DNA of 64,000 nt from Pectinophora gossypiella (Eukaryota; Arthropoda; Insecta; Lepidoptera; Gelechiidae). The notes under the pieces are model-generated. The model worked only from the letters and a program-made list of their open reading frames with translations. It did no database searches and was not told where the DNA came from. Made by a program: the position numbers and the translations under genes. The DNA is taken from positions 470,786 through 534,785 of the forward strand of contig NC_065424.1 of assembly GCF_024362695.1 (NCBI RefSeq). The letters run 5' to 3'. Shown here in pieces: positions 54,801-64,000 of this stretch (position 1 is its first letter; the number at the start of each line of letters is the position of its first letter).

Positions 54801-57800
54801 GCATTTATTTTTAATATAATTTAGATGTTCGACACCAGAAAGCCGGGAGTCAAAATATAAGCCCAGAAATTTAACATTATCTGAGACAGGAATGCTTTCT
54901 TCCTCCAGAACAATATCAATAAAAGGAATATCTCTCTTTCTTGAAAACACCACAACAGAGCTCTTAGATGCTGAAAGAGTAAGGCCATGTAATGAAAGCC
55001 ATTCATTGAGATAGCGGATGGCAGCATTTAAGCGAACCGAACATTCTGAAATGTTATCCGAAGCATAATAGAGGGCTATATCATCTGCATATTGAAGTAT
55101 GCTACAAAAACAGTCCACTGATTTGTCCAAGTCAGATGTATATAAACTGTACAATATAGGGCTCAGGACTGAACCCTGAGGCAAACCCTTCCAAACAGTT
55201 CTAGAGGGTAACAGTTCACCTTGGATGCGGACAAAAATGGAACGGGCCATGAAAAGATTGCAAATAAAGTTCACCATCCTCGCTGGAATACTCAGATTGA
55301 GCATTTTTTGCCTGAGTAGCGGGAGAAGAACGTTGTCGTAGGCTGATGAAATGTCCAAAAAAACACCAACTAGGTGCTGTCCTCTAGAAAAGGCTAAATG
55401 AACCTCGGTCGAAAAGATACTCAGATTGTCCAGAGTTCCAGATCCCCTACGGAAACCGAATTGTGTTTTAGATAAAATACCTCTATTTTCTAATATCCAT
55501 TCTAACCTGTTTTTGACGAGATGTTCCATGATCTTTGAGAGCACGGAAGACAGAGCGATAGGTCTATATGATGAACCAACCTTGGGATCCTTGCCAGGCT
55601 TTAAAATTGGCACAATAATTTGTTGCTTCCAAGTATCAGGAATAATTCCTGTCTCGAAAATTTTATTAAAAATTGAAAGAAGAACTTTTTTAGAAGAGTC
55701 AGATATTTTAATAATGAAAGAGTATGGAATACCATCCACACCAGGGGTAGAATCAGAAAGGTGTTTTAATACAGAAGAAAGTTCAGAAAAAGAGAAAGGA
55801 TTATCCAAGGGATCAGAAGAAGAGATAGAAGCAAAACATGGAAAAGAGTCTTCTGAAGGTACATATGAGGGAGCTAAATGGTCTAAAAAGTCATCCAACC
55901 AAGAAGAGCAGTCGTTGGAGGAGGGAGAATGATTAGAAAAAGAACCACGGAATTTGTTCATATTTCTCCAAACCAAGGAAAGAGGAGATCGCGGAGATAA
56001 GCCTTCACAAAAGCTTCTCCATCCCCCATGTTTTTTTCGCGAGAACTCTCTCTTAGTTATAGCATTAGCTCTTTGTAAAGACATATAATTTTCGTAAGAC
56101 GGTTGATTTAAGAATAACTCCTCAGATTCATCCCGTTTTATGATAAGTTCTGTGCAATCTGAATCCCACCAGGGTGGAGAGGGGAGATAATCTTTTGGAG
56201 CTTTCTTAATAGGGACTGAGGAATTAGCACTAGTAAGTAATATATTAATAAAATCAAAATAGAGCTGGATATAATTTAGTTCTGATACTTCTGGCATCAA
56301 ATCCGTGCCAAGTTTAACAGAGGACAAGAATTCTGGCCAATTTGCCTTCGAAAGGCGGTACTTTAGGAGAGGAGGCACAGGAGAGGGAGATATAGAGACA
56401 CAATGAGGGAAAGAAATAATGATTGGAAGATGATCACTACCATGAGAACAAGAAAGGATTCTCCAAGAAGTTCCAGGAACAAGAGAAGGGGATGCAAAGG
56501 ACAAGTCAACACAACTTGGGTTCTGAAGAGGGGAAGTTCTCCTAGTCGGAGACCCATCATTGAGAAGACATAGGTCATTATTGTCCATCACGTCGAGAAG
56601 AGAAAAACTTAATGAGTCACAGGATCTAGAACCCCACATTGTATGATGAGAGTTAAAGTCTCCCACCACAACCAGGGGAGGGGGCAAGTTGGAAAGAATT
56701 GAATCAATTTCTTTGAAAATAGGAGATCTAGCATAGGGAACATATACAGAGACAAAAGAAACATTCAAAGCTCTTACAGCAACAATATTAAAAGAGGGTG
56801 AATGAGGAGGAAGAGAAATAAGGGAATACGTGACACAAGATTTGACAATGAGAGCACAACCATCCTTCCCATTGTCACAATCATCTCTGAGACATGAGTA
56901 GCCTGGAAGTCTAAAACGAGAACCCGGCTTCAACCATGTCTCCGAGATGGCTAGAATTGAAGGCTTAAAAGAGTTTATTAAACTGATAATTTCATGTTTC
57001 TTATGATTAATGCTCTTGCTGTTCCACTGCAGAAGAGTGGCCATTTTGAGTGGAAGAAATAGAGGGTAAGAGAGTTCTTAAGTGTTGCAACATTACTGCG
57101 ATATTGTTCGGTAAATGATTGACCTTTCTAGAAAGAATGTGAATTAATGATTTACACATTAATTCAATGTCGTCGTCAGTGAAGGAAACTTCTGGATTCG
57201 AGTTGATAAGTGCACAGCCATTAGGCTGACTGGACTTTGGGGTGGCTGTAGCTTGGGAATGAAATTCTTTATTATACCCGTTAATTACAGGAGCCGGGGA
57301 CCAGCGGTTGCGGACCACAGTTTTCCTGTATGTAGTTGATCTTGGAGTGGAGGGAGGGGATTCAATGGCGTGATAAGTAGGAGACAAGGGGCTCATAGGA
57401 GGGCGAGGAGGAGTGGATTCTGCAGCAGCAGTGTCGCGAAAAGTGCGACGAACCGGACGGAAACGAAGAGAGGCTTCTGAGTAAGGAATACTTTCCTCGG
57501 ACATAACTAATTTTATAGACTTCTGTCGCAAGTGTTCGGGACAATTTGCATATGTAGCAAGATGAGAACCAGAGCAAAACAAACAAGAAATTTTTTCGTC
57601 TGGGACTGTGCAAGATTCTCCAGGGTGTGGCTGGGTACACCTAAAGCATTTAGGTTTTGATCGACACTGAGACTTTATGTGCCCAAACCGGCAGCAATTG
57701 TTGCACTGGATAGTAGGCAAAGTATATATACCTACAGGCAGGGAGGTGTAGAAACAAAATACTCTCTCTGGGAGGGTTTGCGAAAGGAATGTTAGAACAA

Positions 57801-59241
57801 CTGTTTGGGTCGGGACCCACTCTGTTTGTCCATCCTTCACGGACTTCCGATTCAAACGTCGCGCTTTAACAACCCGGCAACCAGGTGGGCATTCCAGGGC
57901 AAGTACAAGCTCTTCCAGGGTCCAATCAATAGGAATGTTCCTCACTATACCCATGCGGGTAATGTGGTATGACGGAATTACTGCTTTATACTTATTCTCG
58001 GAGAGCAATGAATTGTCTAAAAAATCATTGGCGGATTTGGCATCAACAAATTGAACAACGACTCGGTTGCGACCGGCGGACCTGATTCCATCCTTAGCAA
58101 TTCCTTGAACGGATTTTTTATATAGAAATTGCGCAAATTTAAGCAGCCTTATGGTCAGACCAGCTGAGGGATCCTCTTCAACTCGAGATACGTGGACTAT
58201 AAATGGGGCAGCATCGTGTTCACTGAACTTTAATTTTGACCCATGATCAAAATCTGGGTGGGTAAAAGTATGTTGGATTGAGGCCGCAGGAGGTACGCCA
58301 GCCCGTTTAGGCGGAGTCTCCCCTGATGTATCCTTAGGACGTTTGATGCCCTTACGCACCTCCTCAGAAGAATCGCCGCCCCCATCTGGGGGCTCCTCCA
58401 CATCCATCACCAACAGAAAACACTAAATACTCACAGCACAGCACAAAAACAGCACAGTACAGCACAAAAACAACACAGTTCCTTTGAGAAATAACCAATT
58501 TTAGTGAAAAAAGTCAATTTAAAATTTCCGCACGTGTAGTAACCAATACCCTCGCCGCGAAAAAAAAACAAAATATCTTATTATTTAATTTTTCCTATTC
58601 TAGGTTGTACAAGAAGGATGTTTTACAAAAGTTGGTGGACAGTTGTGTGTCCAAGGGTTATGTCTTTCAAATGGAGATGATTATAAGGTGAGCTTGTATT
58701 ACCTATGTTTATTAATAGGCCAGTTTCCAACAAGTCAAATAAGCTACTTTTTACTAAACGTCAAAACATGAAATTACTATGGAATTTATATGAAAAAGCA
58801 ACCTGTGACGTCATAGAAAAACTTGAAAATGTATAATAATATATATATTATTTCATTTATCTTTATTCATAAATAAGTTAAATGGAAAAAAGAAAGTGTT
58901 TTTGTCACCTTTTGACCGGTCTTTAACCTCTCATATGCCGAGATACCAGACACAATAGATTTTACATTGTGTCTGGTCGAGATCTGCGTTCGAAAGGTTA
59001 AGTATATACACAGATTTGGTTATTGTAGTTTAGGGAAAAACTTTAAAATGTAACTTGTATATATTAGATATTAGGCTATAAATAAATAAACACATTATGT
59101 TTCAGAGCAAGGCAGTTGGAGTACACAATAGGAGAGGTGCCGATCACATTTGTTGACAGAGTATACGGCGAGTCAAAGCTAGGTGGATCGGAAATATTCC
59201 AGTTTGCGAAAGCACTCCTTTATCTCTTTGCAACAACATAA
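51850..59241 (+). CDS. Dolichol-phosphate mannosyltransferase subunit 1 (DPM1), 5 exons
   Basis: Exons 51850..51977, 52064..52274, 52645..52835, 58604..58687 and 59106..59241 join through GT-AG introns in phase to an uninterrupted 249-residue protein (human DPM1 has 260). It is a GT2 glycosyltransferase that moves mannose from GDP-mannose to dolichol phosphate at the cytosolic ER face, supplying N-glycans, GPI anchors and O-mannosylation. Seen: LLPTYNERENLP (about 19-30), IIDDGSPDGT (51-60), KLGLGTAYIHG, the DAD metal site at 107-109 in VVIMDADLSHH, SGTRYKDGGGVHGWD, ISRGANF, GASDLTGSFRLYK and DRVYGESKLGG. There is no transmembrane segment, as expected for the DPM2/DPM3-anchored type. Intron 3 contains a 5.4 kb antisense LINE, introns 2 and 4 short MITEs. 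I see no coding damage. Confidence 0.96.
52389..52573. mobile_element. Palindromic MITE in DPM1 intron 2
   Basis: Arms GCGCGAATTACATCGAAGCC ... CGACCAATAGTCG and ATTGGTCGAAGCCCTCGATA ... AATTCGCGCGTCACG are inverted copies about 60-70 bp long. A single arm recurs at 48797-48890. Confidence 0.75.
53349..57044 (-). CDS. LINE ORF2: AP endonuclease, reverse transcriptase, RNase H
   Basis: A single open frame of 1231 codons. Endonuclease at about 1-215: LLQWNSKSINHKKHEI, SETWLK with E35, VVGDFNSHHTMWGS (about 127-139), SDHLPI (203-208). Reverse transcriptase at about 440-730: FLDISSAYD (562-570), LPQGSVLSPILYSLY (621-635), YADD at 652-655. RNase H at about 943-1075 with D949 (FTDAS), E986 (GEAIAIYEA), D1010 (FSDSRS) and D1067 (GNEQADL). 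A C-terminal zinc-knuckle-like CECGYEEGTIDHIFFNC follows. All catalytic residues are present. The RNase H domain favours the I clade or a relative rather than classical Jockey. The start ATG overlaps the end of ORF1 by 38 bases. Confidence 0.95.
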   Translation of the reverse strand: MATLLQWNSKSINHKKHEIISLINSFKPSILAISETWLKPGSRFRLPGYSCLRDDCDNGKDGCALIVKSCVTYSLISLPPHSPSFNIVAVRALNVSFVSVYVPYARSPIFKEIDSILSNLPPPLVVVGDFNSHHTMWGSRSCDSLSFSLLDVMDNNDLCLLNDGSPTRRTSPLQNPSCVDLSFASPSLVPGTSWRILSCSHGSDHLPIIISFPHCVSISPSPVPPLLKYRLSKANWPEFLSSVKLGTDLMPEVSELNYIQLYFDFINILLTSANSSVPIKKAPKDYLPSPPWWDSDCTELIIKRDESEELFLNQPSYENYMSLQRANAITKREFSRKKHGGWRSFCEGLSPRSPLSLVWRNMNKFRGSFSNHSPSSNDCSSWLDDFLDHLAPSYVPSEDSFPCFASISSSDPLDNPFSFSELSSVLKHLSDSTPGVDGIPYSFIIKISDSSKKVLLSIFNKIFETGIIPDTWKQQIIVPILKPGKDPKVGSSYRPIALSSVLSKIMEHLVKNRLEWILENRGILSKTQFGFRRGSGTLDNLSIFSTEVHLAFSRGQHLVGVFLDISSAYDNVLLPLLRQKMLNLSIPARMVNFICNLFMARSIFVRIQGELLPSRTVWKGLPQGSVLSPILYSLYTSDLDKSVDCFCSILQYADDIALYYASDNISECSVRLNAAIRYLNEWLSLHGLTLSASKSSVVVFSRKRDIPFIDIVLEEESIPVSDNVKFLGLYFDSRLSGVEHLNYIKNKCEKGVNILRALSGVWWGSHPYTQKLLYNAVIRSHFDYSSFLLEPCNKKALACWDKIQAKCLRIISGAMKSSPINALQVECLDPPLLLRRQYLCDRFFFKIAQNSSHPLISCLTQLSNLICSSRYWSHKQSPCLYNSFKKFNEGPKMFQSSSNPMFGFDYEALIFQPQIILNIGIVKGDPAANVQFNKIVEDKWKGWLTIFTDASKESEEECVGSAVWVPQWKSYLSIKSPPKTSVFTGEAIAIYEAVVMVKSHQLNRTVIFSDSRSCLEDIMKFPFRSKELLPINLKTREALYNCHALGIEVVLAWIPGHSGIKGNEQADLCAKWAIRSSGESYDFCYAQDLRSRAKSDLSEQWNVTWNTSRLRKGKYYGELQPDIPVKPWFFKFREASKRTTSTIIRLRLGHNCSPSFLAKIRVRDHSLCECGYEEGTIDHIFFNCHKYPLSLYDFLPNFIPRPTNMYSVLSYVDSPFIDILVKYIETFNIKL
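57007..58413 (-). CDS. LINE ORF1: Gag-like nucleic-acid-binding protein
   Basis: 468 codons without interruption. The middle (about residues 60-230) resembles the RRM/esterase-less Gag core of insect LINEs (VVVQFVDAKSANDFLD, HITRMGIVRNIPIDWTLEEL). At about 235-295 are three CCHC zinc knuckles: CNNCCRFGHIKSQC, CFRCTQPHPGESC and CLFCSGSHLATYANC. The C-terminal third is proline/serine-rich. Gag-like ORF1 proteins coat LINE RNA to form the transposition RNP. The stop overlaps the ORF2 start in another frame. Confidence 0.92.
   Translation of the reverse strand: MVMDVEEPPDGGGDSSEEVRKGIKRPKDTSGETPPKRAGVPPAASIQHTFTHPDFDHGSKLKFSEHDAAPFIVHVSRVEEDPSAGLTIRLLKFAQFLYKKSVQGIAKDGIRSAGRNRVVVQFVDAKSANDFLDNSLLSENKYKAVIPSYHITRMGIVRNIPIDWTLEELVLALECPPGCRVVKARRLNRKSVKDGQTEWVPTQTVVLTFLSQTLPERVFCFYTSLPVGIYTLPTIQCNNCCRFGHIKSQCRSKPKCFRCTQPHPGESCTVPDEKISCLFCSGSHLATYANCPEHLRQKSIKLVMSEESIPYSEASLRFRPVRRTFRDTAAAESTPPRPPMSPLSPTYHAIESPPSTPRSTTYRKTVVRNRWSPAPVINGYNKEFHSQATATPKSSQPNGCALINSNPEVSFTDDDIELMCKSLIHILSRKVNHLPNNIAVMLQHLRTLLPSISSTQNGHSSAVEQQEH
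58927..58997. mobile_element. TTAA-flanked MITE (71 bp) in DPM1 intron 4
   Basis: TTAA at 58923-58926 and 58998-59001. The content CCTCTCATATGCCGAGATAC ... CAGACACAAT ... ATTGTGTCTG is the reverse orientation of the 35128 element. Confidence 0.85.
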
Positions 59242-59478
59242 TAAATTTTATAAGTTGAAAATTAAATATTAAATAGTCACAAATCAATGATGAATTGAAA
59301 TGTGTTAAAATATATTCTAAATGCAAGGTATAATGTATGCCTTTTATACTTATATTCATAGTTCATAGTATGTTTGAAACTTAAGGAATATTTTTAACAT
59401 TACTATCAGCTATATGGCATTTCTGGGAATGTCTCAACTTTGGGAACTGGCTTGAAATCATATACATAATTGGCATCA
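59242..59478. other. DPM1 3' untranslated region and flank
   Basis: AT-rich sequence after the DPM1 stop; AATAAATTTTATAAG directly follows the stop codon and could serve as the polyadenylation signal. Confidence 0.4.
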
Positions 59479-59625
59479 CTTGGTTTCCAGGATTTGTGCC
59501 TGGTGGCATTAGGCTCGCCCCTATTACATAGGACTTAAAAACAGCTGGCAAAGAGTGGATGTATAATGTATTATACAACCTCTGCCTACCCCTTCAGGGA
59601 TACAAGCGTGATGCTATGTTTATGT
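59479..59625 (+). repeat. Dispersed repeat copy, also at 48053-48150
   Basis: GGTTTCCAGGATTTGTGCCT ... GGCTCGCCCCTATTACATAG ... CCCTTCAGGGATACAAGCGT. Typical moderately repetitive lepidopteran sequence, likely SINE-derived. Confidence 0.75.
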
Positions 59626-59939
59626 GTTTTTATTACTCTACGTAAATTTTCGTTTCGCCAAAGGTTAAGAATATATGTAAAATTGTCGGCGTTTATTTAA
59701 ATAAAAATAACTATTTTTATATTGTGACATAATAATACGGAACACTTAAATACATTCCGTACCAACAATAATATTTGTTATAAATATTACTTCATTTATC
59801 TATTTCTTGAATGCATAATTAACCTTAAAAAAATATTGCAATCCAAATAGTTTTAATATAATTTTATTTAATGAGAAATCTTGTTTTCTGTCGAAATAAT
59901 ATATATTTTTTGTTAAGTAAATTGATTTTTATTTGATAG

Positions 59940-60310
59940 AACACCTGTTGGTGGAAGGCCACGTCGACGTTCTTATATCAGCGCTTATCGCTATCTGCCC
60001 ACTAGGGTTGACCAATTCTTTCAAATATAATCTCAGGCGACGATACATCCTCAGGCCTGTCGGCTTAAATTTTTTACCGGGTGAGAGCCCTCAGCGTTCC
60101 CCATCTGTCCAGCCAAGTAGTGTCAACCAAAGATTCACACGTAACTTCTGAAATGAAATCAGAATCGTTCATTTAACGTAATTATCATGGATAAACTCTT
60201 GTTGAAGGTTAATGTAACATTTGAATCTACGCCATTTCGCAAAGTGTTATGGCTGAGGAGAAGAAATGACAAGAAACTGCAACAGCAACACATCTTTTAA
60301 ATCGATGTAG
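59940..60310. repeat. Repeat block including the inverted partner of 24520
   Basis: CGCTTATCGCTATCTGCCCA ... GGGTTGACCAATTCTTTCAA precedes CGCCATTTCGCAAAGTGTTA ... GAGAAGAAATGACAAGAAAC, the reverse complement of 24520-24612. No coding region is supported. Confidence 0.65.
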
Positions 60311-60695
60311 GTGTACATTTGATTTAATAACTATAAAAACACATTTAATTTTTATACAAATACAAATTTGCTTTATTTCACACAATAAACAAAACAAGTT
60401 TTACACACATGGACGGAAGATACAGTACAATCTGGCAGCCTTATTGCTAAGCGGTAATTTCTTCCAGGTAACCAGGTTAAGTAGCAGTTTTATCTTTTTA
60501 GTAGGTAAATCATTAATCTTATAATCTCTTTATTTAAGAGCTACGCTCTTGTCGGTGGAGTAATCTTATAATAAGCTTATTATAGAAAATTTAAATAATA
60601 AAAAAAACATAGTCATCAACAGCAGCCGTTTTAAACCGAGAAAAATGGTTGATTTCGGTTTTAAACGGATTGGTTTAAATAAACAAACCGGCCTT

Positions 60696-60951
60696 CGACG
60701 AGGAGCTCGGTGGCGCAGCGGTAAACGCGCTCGGTCTGCGATTGTTGAAGTGAAGCTTTCGCAAAGGCCGGTCATAGGATGAGTGACCACAAAAAAAAGT
60801 TTTTATCTCGAGCTCCTCCGTGCTTCGGAAGGCACGTTAAGCCGTTGGTCCCGGCTGCATTAGCAGTCGTTAATAACCATCAATCCGCACTGGGCCCGGG
60901 GAAGGCTCGTGCCCCAGCAGTGGAGACGTTAATGGGCTGATGATGATGATG
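60696..60951 (+). mobile_element. tRNA-derived SINE, second family, 11-bp target duplication
   Basis: AAACCGGCCTT lies at 60685-60695 and 60952-60962. The head GAGCTCGGTGGCGCAGCGGT resembles a tRNA A box; the body has GGCACGTTAAGCCGTTGGTC and GTGCCCCAGCAGTGGAGACG and ends in (TGA)n. It differs from the 17950 SINE in its head but shares the central body. Confidence 0.9.
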
Positions 60952-61299
60952 AAACCGGCCTTACATCTATAGTAACGTCACATCTCAAAGTGAGAGGCAA
61001 GCGTTCTAACAACTGGGCTACCACGGCTCGTAGCTATTTTTCCTATTTTTGAAACTACCTAAAGTTAAACGACTTACAGGTGTTTTGTCTTTTCTGACGC
61101 AAATATCAATAAATAGTTAATAAGACCGTGACTAATAAAATTGTTTATTTACACACCTGGGTTTTAAATATAAGGCGCACTGAAGATTACGTGATCATTC
61201 GCTACCCGCGGAGGTCTGTTGTTCTATGTTCGTTACGAATGTGTATCAATAGTCGAGCAAACCCCTGTTTTTAAAGACACGACGTCTCGAGCGTTTCAT

Positions 61300-61915
61300 A
61301 CATACATAGTATACACATACATAAATTCACGCTTATTTCCCACTGGGGTAAACAGAGACTATGGAATTCCATTTGCTTCGATCCTGACACTTTTCATGCT
61401 TCCTCCACATTCATCAATCGTTTCATATACGCACGCCGGTTCAGAGTAGATCGTACTGAACGTTTTCTACGGACATCTCCGATTTGGTCAATTTACGTCC
61501 TTCTAAGTCTTCTGCCAGGCACGTTAAACCGTTGGTCCCGGCTGCATTAGCAGTCGTTAATAACCACCAATCCGCACTGGACCCGCGTGGTGGTTAAGGC
61601 CCGATCGATCTCCCTATCCATCCATAGGGAAGGCCCGTGCCCCAGCAGTGGGGATGTTAATGGGCTGGTGATAATACCTAAGTCTTCTGCCAGCCCTACC
61701 ACCAACCTTCGCTTTATTTACTGCTTTCGTATATCTGCTCTATGTGTCGAAACCAACTTAACATTCCCTTCTCAATTTATAGTCATTATATCGTCTTTTA
61801 CATCTCATCTCTCTCTCATCACACTGTTTCTCACTCTATCACGCGCGCCTCTCACGTGTTTCGCTTCATACTTATTATTTTATTCACTGTCACAGTTCGC
61901 ACGACCATTAGGTAT
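61300..61915 (+). repeat. Repeat (CACTGGGGTAAACAGAGACT) split by a SINE fragment
   Basis: CACGCTTATTTCCCACTGGG ... GGAATTCCATTTGCTTCGAT is a common lepidopteran repeat. It continues after 61693 with CCCTACCACCAACCTTCGC. A 5'-truncated SINE copy interrupts it. Confidence 0.65.
61519..61677 (+). mobile_element. 5'-truncated SINE with 16-bp target duplication
   Basis: CTAAGTCTTCTGCCAG is found at 61503-61518 and 61678-61693. The insert begins in the body (GCACGTTAAACCGTTGGTCC) and ends GTGCCCCAGCAGTGGGGATG ... GGTGATAATAC, the 60696 family. Confidence 0.88.
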
Positions 61916-62037
61916 AGGCGGTGATACGGCTCACCTCGTAGCACCTTGGTCTAACAGAAAGCTCGGTGAGGTGTGGGAGTTAGTTCATCTTGCGATGGAT
62001 TTACATCTGACTACCCCAATTGGGATATTGTAGTGAG

Positions 62038-62230
62038 CTTATTTATTTATTTATAAAGGTACATACAACATTACAGTGTAATCCAATGCGCTGTATGACG
62101 AGAAAAAAAAACAATATAAAAATTAATATAACACAAAATAAACAATGAATGAAAAAAGAATCAAAAAGAAAAATAAGACTACATGAAAAACACAAAAAAA
62201 ATAAGTATGTTATATATTATGTTATTGTAG
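62038..62230 (-). repeat. Retroposon 3' tail with TAAA repeats
   Basis: TTATTTATTTATTTATAAAG followed by GTACATACAACATTACAGTG. In minus orientation this is a 3' end with a TAAA-type tail, like the insertion at 7893. Confidence 0.6.
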
Positions 62231-62756
62231 GGAGCGCTGGTAATTGTAATAAAACCCCACACAAACAATTGAATGAACTGTATTACTTAGGATATTAAAT
62301 TAAATTACAAGATCCAAACATTGAGACGCGTTGACTTGCTCTGATGATGTGACTGACCATAAATGGTAGACTATTAGGTATGTCCCATACAGTTTATATA
62401 TGTCATGTCAATGTATCTGCTTACTACTGGGACTATTTATACAAAAATCTCATAGTTGTCACACATGCTGAAGCATTATGCAGGTGTTGGTGAGGGAGTC
62501 CTAACTGCAGTCACACCCCGGACACTTCATACAAAACACCTCGTTTTACACCGACACTACACATTGACGTTATCGTATACGCGCATCTGTGTGTGAGACG
62601 TCTGACGCCTATACGATTGAAGACTAACATAAGACGTAAACCAAGCTCAGCCGTTGGAGGAAGCGGAGACTTGCCGTTCTATACGTAGTATTATTCCTTA
62701 TTCTATTCTACTGTAGTATGCTACGTATAGGTAAGAGAGCCTAATTTAATCTAGCC

Positions 62757-62945
62757 TACAAGATCCCACTGCTGGGCAAAGGCCTCCCATTCATTTTTCC
62801 ATTTTTCGCGGTCCTGTGCGTACTCCGGCCAGTCCCTCCGGCAAGCGTCCAAGTCGTCACGCTATCTCTTCCGAGGTCTACCACGACGCCTGTAGGCACC
62901 CAATGCGTGACGATCCGAAAAGTGCGTGAAGTGAGCCTCAGTTGA
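62757..62945 (+). repeat. Dispersed repeat, CTGCTGGGCAAAGGCCTCCC
   Basis: GATCCCACTGCTGGGCAAAG and GGTCCTGTGCGTACTCCGGC. A related start recurs at the window edge (63967: CCCAGTACTGGGCAAGGGCC). This is common lepidopteran retroposon sequence; class not determined. Confidence 0.65.
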
Positions 62946-62999
62946 CTAAATATCACATGCATACACATATCTACACACACATCCATAGACATATCTTTC

Positions 63000-63955
63000 T
63001 TGCCTTGTGTATGCGAGGGAGACGAACTAACTGCGCGCGCTACCTTACTTCTTAAGGGTGATTCTTATTCTTACGTTTTTTTTTTGTGAGTTGTAAGAAT
63101 TGTATATGTTTTTTAGGAAAATCAGTGACCCCTGAATTATTTTACTTAGGTAATTACTTCTAGTATCGTGTCCGGATATAATTTTTGCCATAAAATTATT
63201 AGATATTATATTAAAAAAAATTAGAAGTCATAAATGTCACGGAACGTGTCGTGTGAGATTGCCAGAATTGCAGATAAAATGATTTTTTCTGAAGATGTGG
63301 CATGTTATTTTTCGAAATATTACAATAACTATGCAAGACGAACCTTTGTTCTATAAGACTGTTTAACAAAATATATAAATAATGCACACTATTTATGATT
63401 TTGAACAACATACATTTTGTGAGCAGTTTTTGTGTCACAACCGTGTGCGACTCTTTAAAATTGCAATACTCCGTAGAAATAAATCTATGACATTGGCAAC
63501 CCTTTCTAAGTTTTTTTAGAACGGCAACAATATGTTCTTGTCAGTATTGCAAATGGCTAAGAGCGTTGAGACCAGTATAAAATCAATCTGCTTTTACATT
63601 TTTAAAAAAGGACAACCTTAACGCGTCAACGCCGTGTTAGAGTTTGAAACTTAAGTATCAGTGTTACACTATTGTTTGAAATATAATATGCACGTCATAC
63701 AGTGTAGTTTAAAATAATTACTTAAGATTTGCAGTATCGTGGATAGCTTTTGGGTTATATCGAACACGTTTCAAATTGTCACAACCATGTAATGATAAAA
63801 ATGTCACAGCCGTAGACATTTTAAACACATGGTTGTGACATATAATGCATGATCGTGACATTCTTTTTTATTTCAATAATTTAGTGGGTTTTGTTGAATT
63901 TATTTATAAATTATATTATTGTTTGATATGCTTATATACGAGTACTTACTTTACT
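63000..63955. other. No gene recognised
   Basis: AT-rich DNA. Four dispersed motifs of the form TGTCACAACC(A/G)TG or its complement (63434, 63778, 63827 and the GATCGTGACAT at 63851) stand out but are too few to define a repeat. Confidence 0.45.
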
Positions 63956-64000
63956 AGTCCATATAGATCCCAGTACTGGGCAAGGGCCTCTTCCAAGATA

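Larger units (their letters stand above)
53138..58570 (-). mobile_element. Full-length LINE (I/Jockey-type with RNase H), antisense in DPM1 intron 3
   Basis: AAATATCTTATT flanks the insertion (53126-53137 and 58571-58582), a 12-bp target duplication. Read on the minus strand the element starts near 58570, has about 157 bases of 5' leader, ORF1 (58413-57007), ORF2 (57044-53349), about 200 bases of 3' leader and a poly(A) tail (plus-strand T run 53136-53151). Intact ORFs, a clean tail and a perfect duplication indicate a very recent insertion that may still be mobile. The full DPM1 splice signals survive on both sides. Confidence 0.93.

Noticed and set aside
55426..55932. A 168-codon plus-strand gene
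   Set aside because: It is the antisense shadow of the LINE reverse-transcriptase frame, glutamate/lysine-rich only because of codon use on the other strand.

Overview
This window looks like AT-rich nuclear DNA of an insect, most probably a moth or butterfly (Lepidoptera). The reasons are spliced host genes of insect type, tRNA-derived SINEs ending in the 'GGCCTGTGCCCAGCAGTGGG' body common in Lepidoptera, and a very dense mixture of DNA transposons, LTR elements and MITEs. Family names come from reading translations by eye and from memory; no database search was possible.

Only two host genes are recognisable, side by side and divergent. kappaB-Ras (NKIRAS-like, three exons, minus strand, 47566-50691) is a small Ras-like GTPase. 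DPM1 (dolichol-phosphate mannosyltransferase catalytic subunit, five exons, plus strand, 51850-59241) appears fully intact. A nearly pristine 5.4 kb LINE (53138-58570) with two complete overlapping ORFs, a poly(A) tail and a 12-bp target-site duplication sits antisense in DPM1 intron 3.

The first 47 kb are nested transposons. From left to right: a Maverick/Polinton DNA-polymerase remnant; a full PIF/Harbinger element (1027-3897) whose transposase (minus) and MADF/BESS partner (plus) have interdigitated exons; a 2.5 kb piggyBac element one base short of an open transposase (3935-6450); a zinc-finger/DDE_4-type element split by a mariner that itself carries an insertion; a P-element fragment; a gypsy gag fragment; a second piggyBac; a MADF remnant; foldback MITEs; pogo fragments; a tandem array holding a young SINE; a chimeric transposon ORF; Polinton capsid-like and polymerase remnants; a third piggyBac; a second decayed Harbinger; a broken nucleoprotein-like gene resembling an endogenised negative-strand RNA virus (26390-27783); a BED-finger fragment; an LTR with primer-binding site; a DUF4817-type Tc1/mariner relative; errantivirus-like pol and env pieces; copia pieces, one split by a pogo element; and a BEL/Pao fragment with its LTR. 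From 40 to 47 kb there are inverted repeats, a CA microsatellite, a ~240-bp tandem array and short TTAA-flanked MITEs.

The right end (59-64 kb) holds SINEs and unclassified repeats. Several insertions are bounded to the base by target-site duplications or by an empty-site paralogue, so their relative order can be read. The most unusual structure is the Harbinger element with two antisense genes each nested in the other's intron; a decayed second Harbinger at 23-25 kb has the same strand arrangement.
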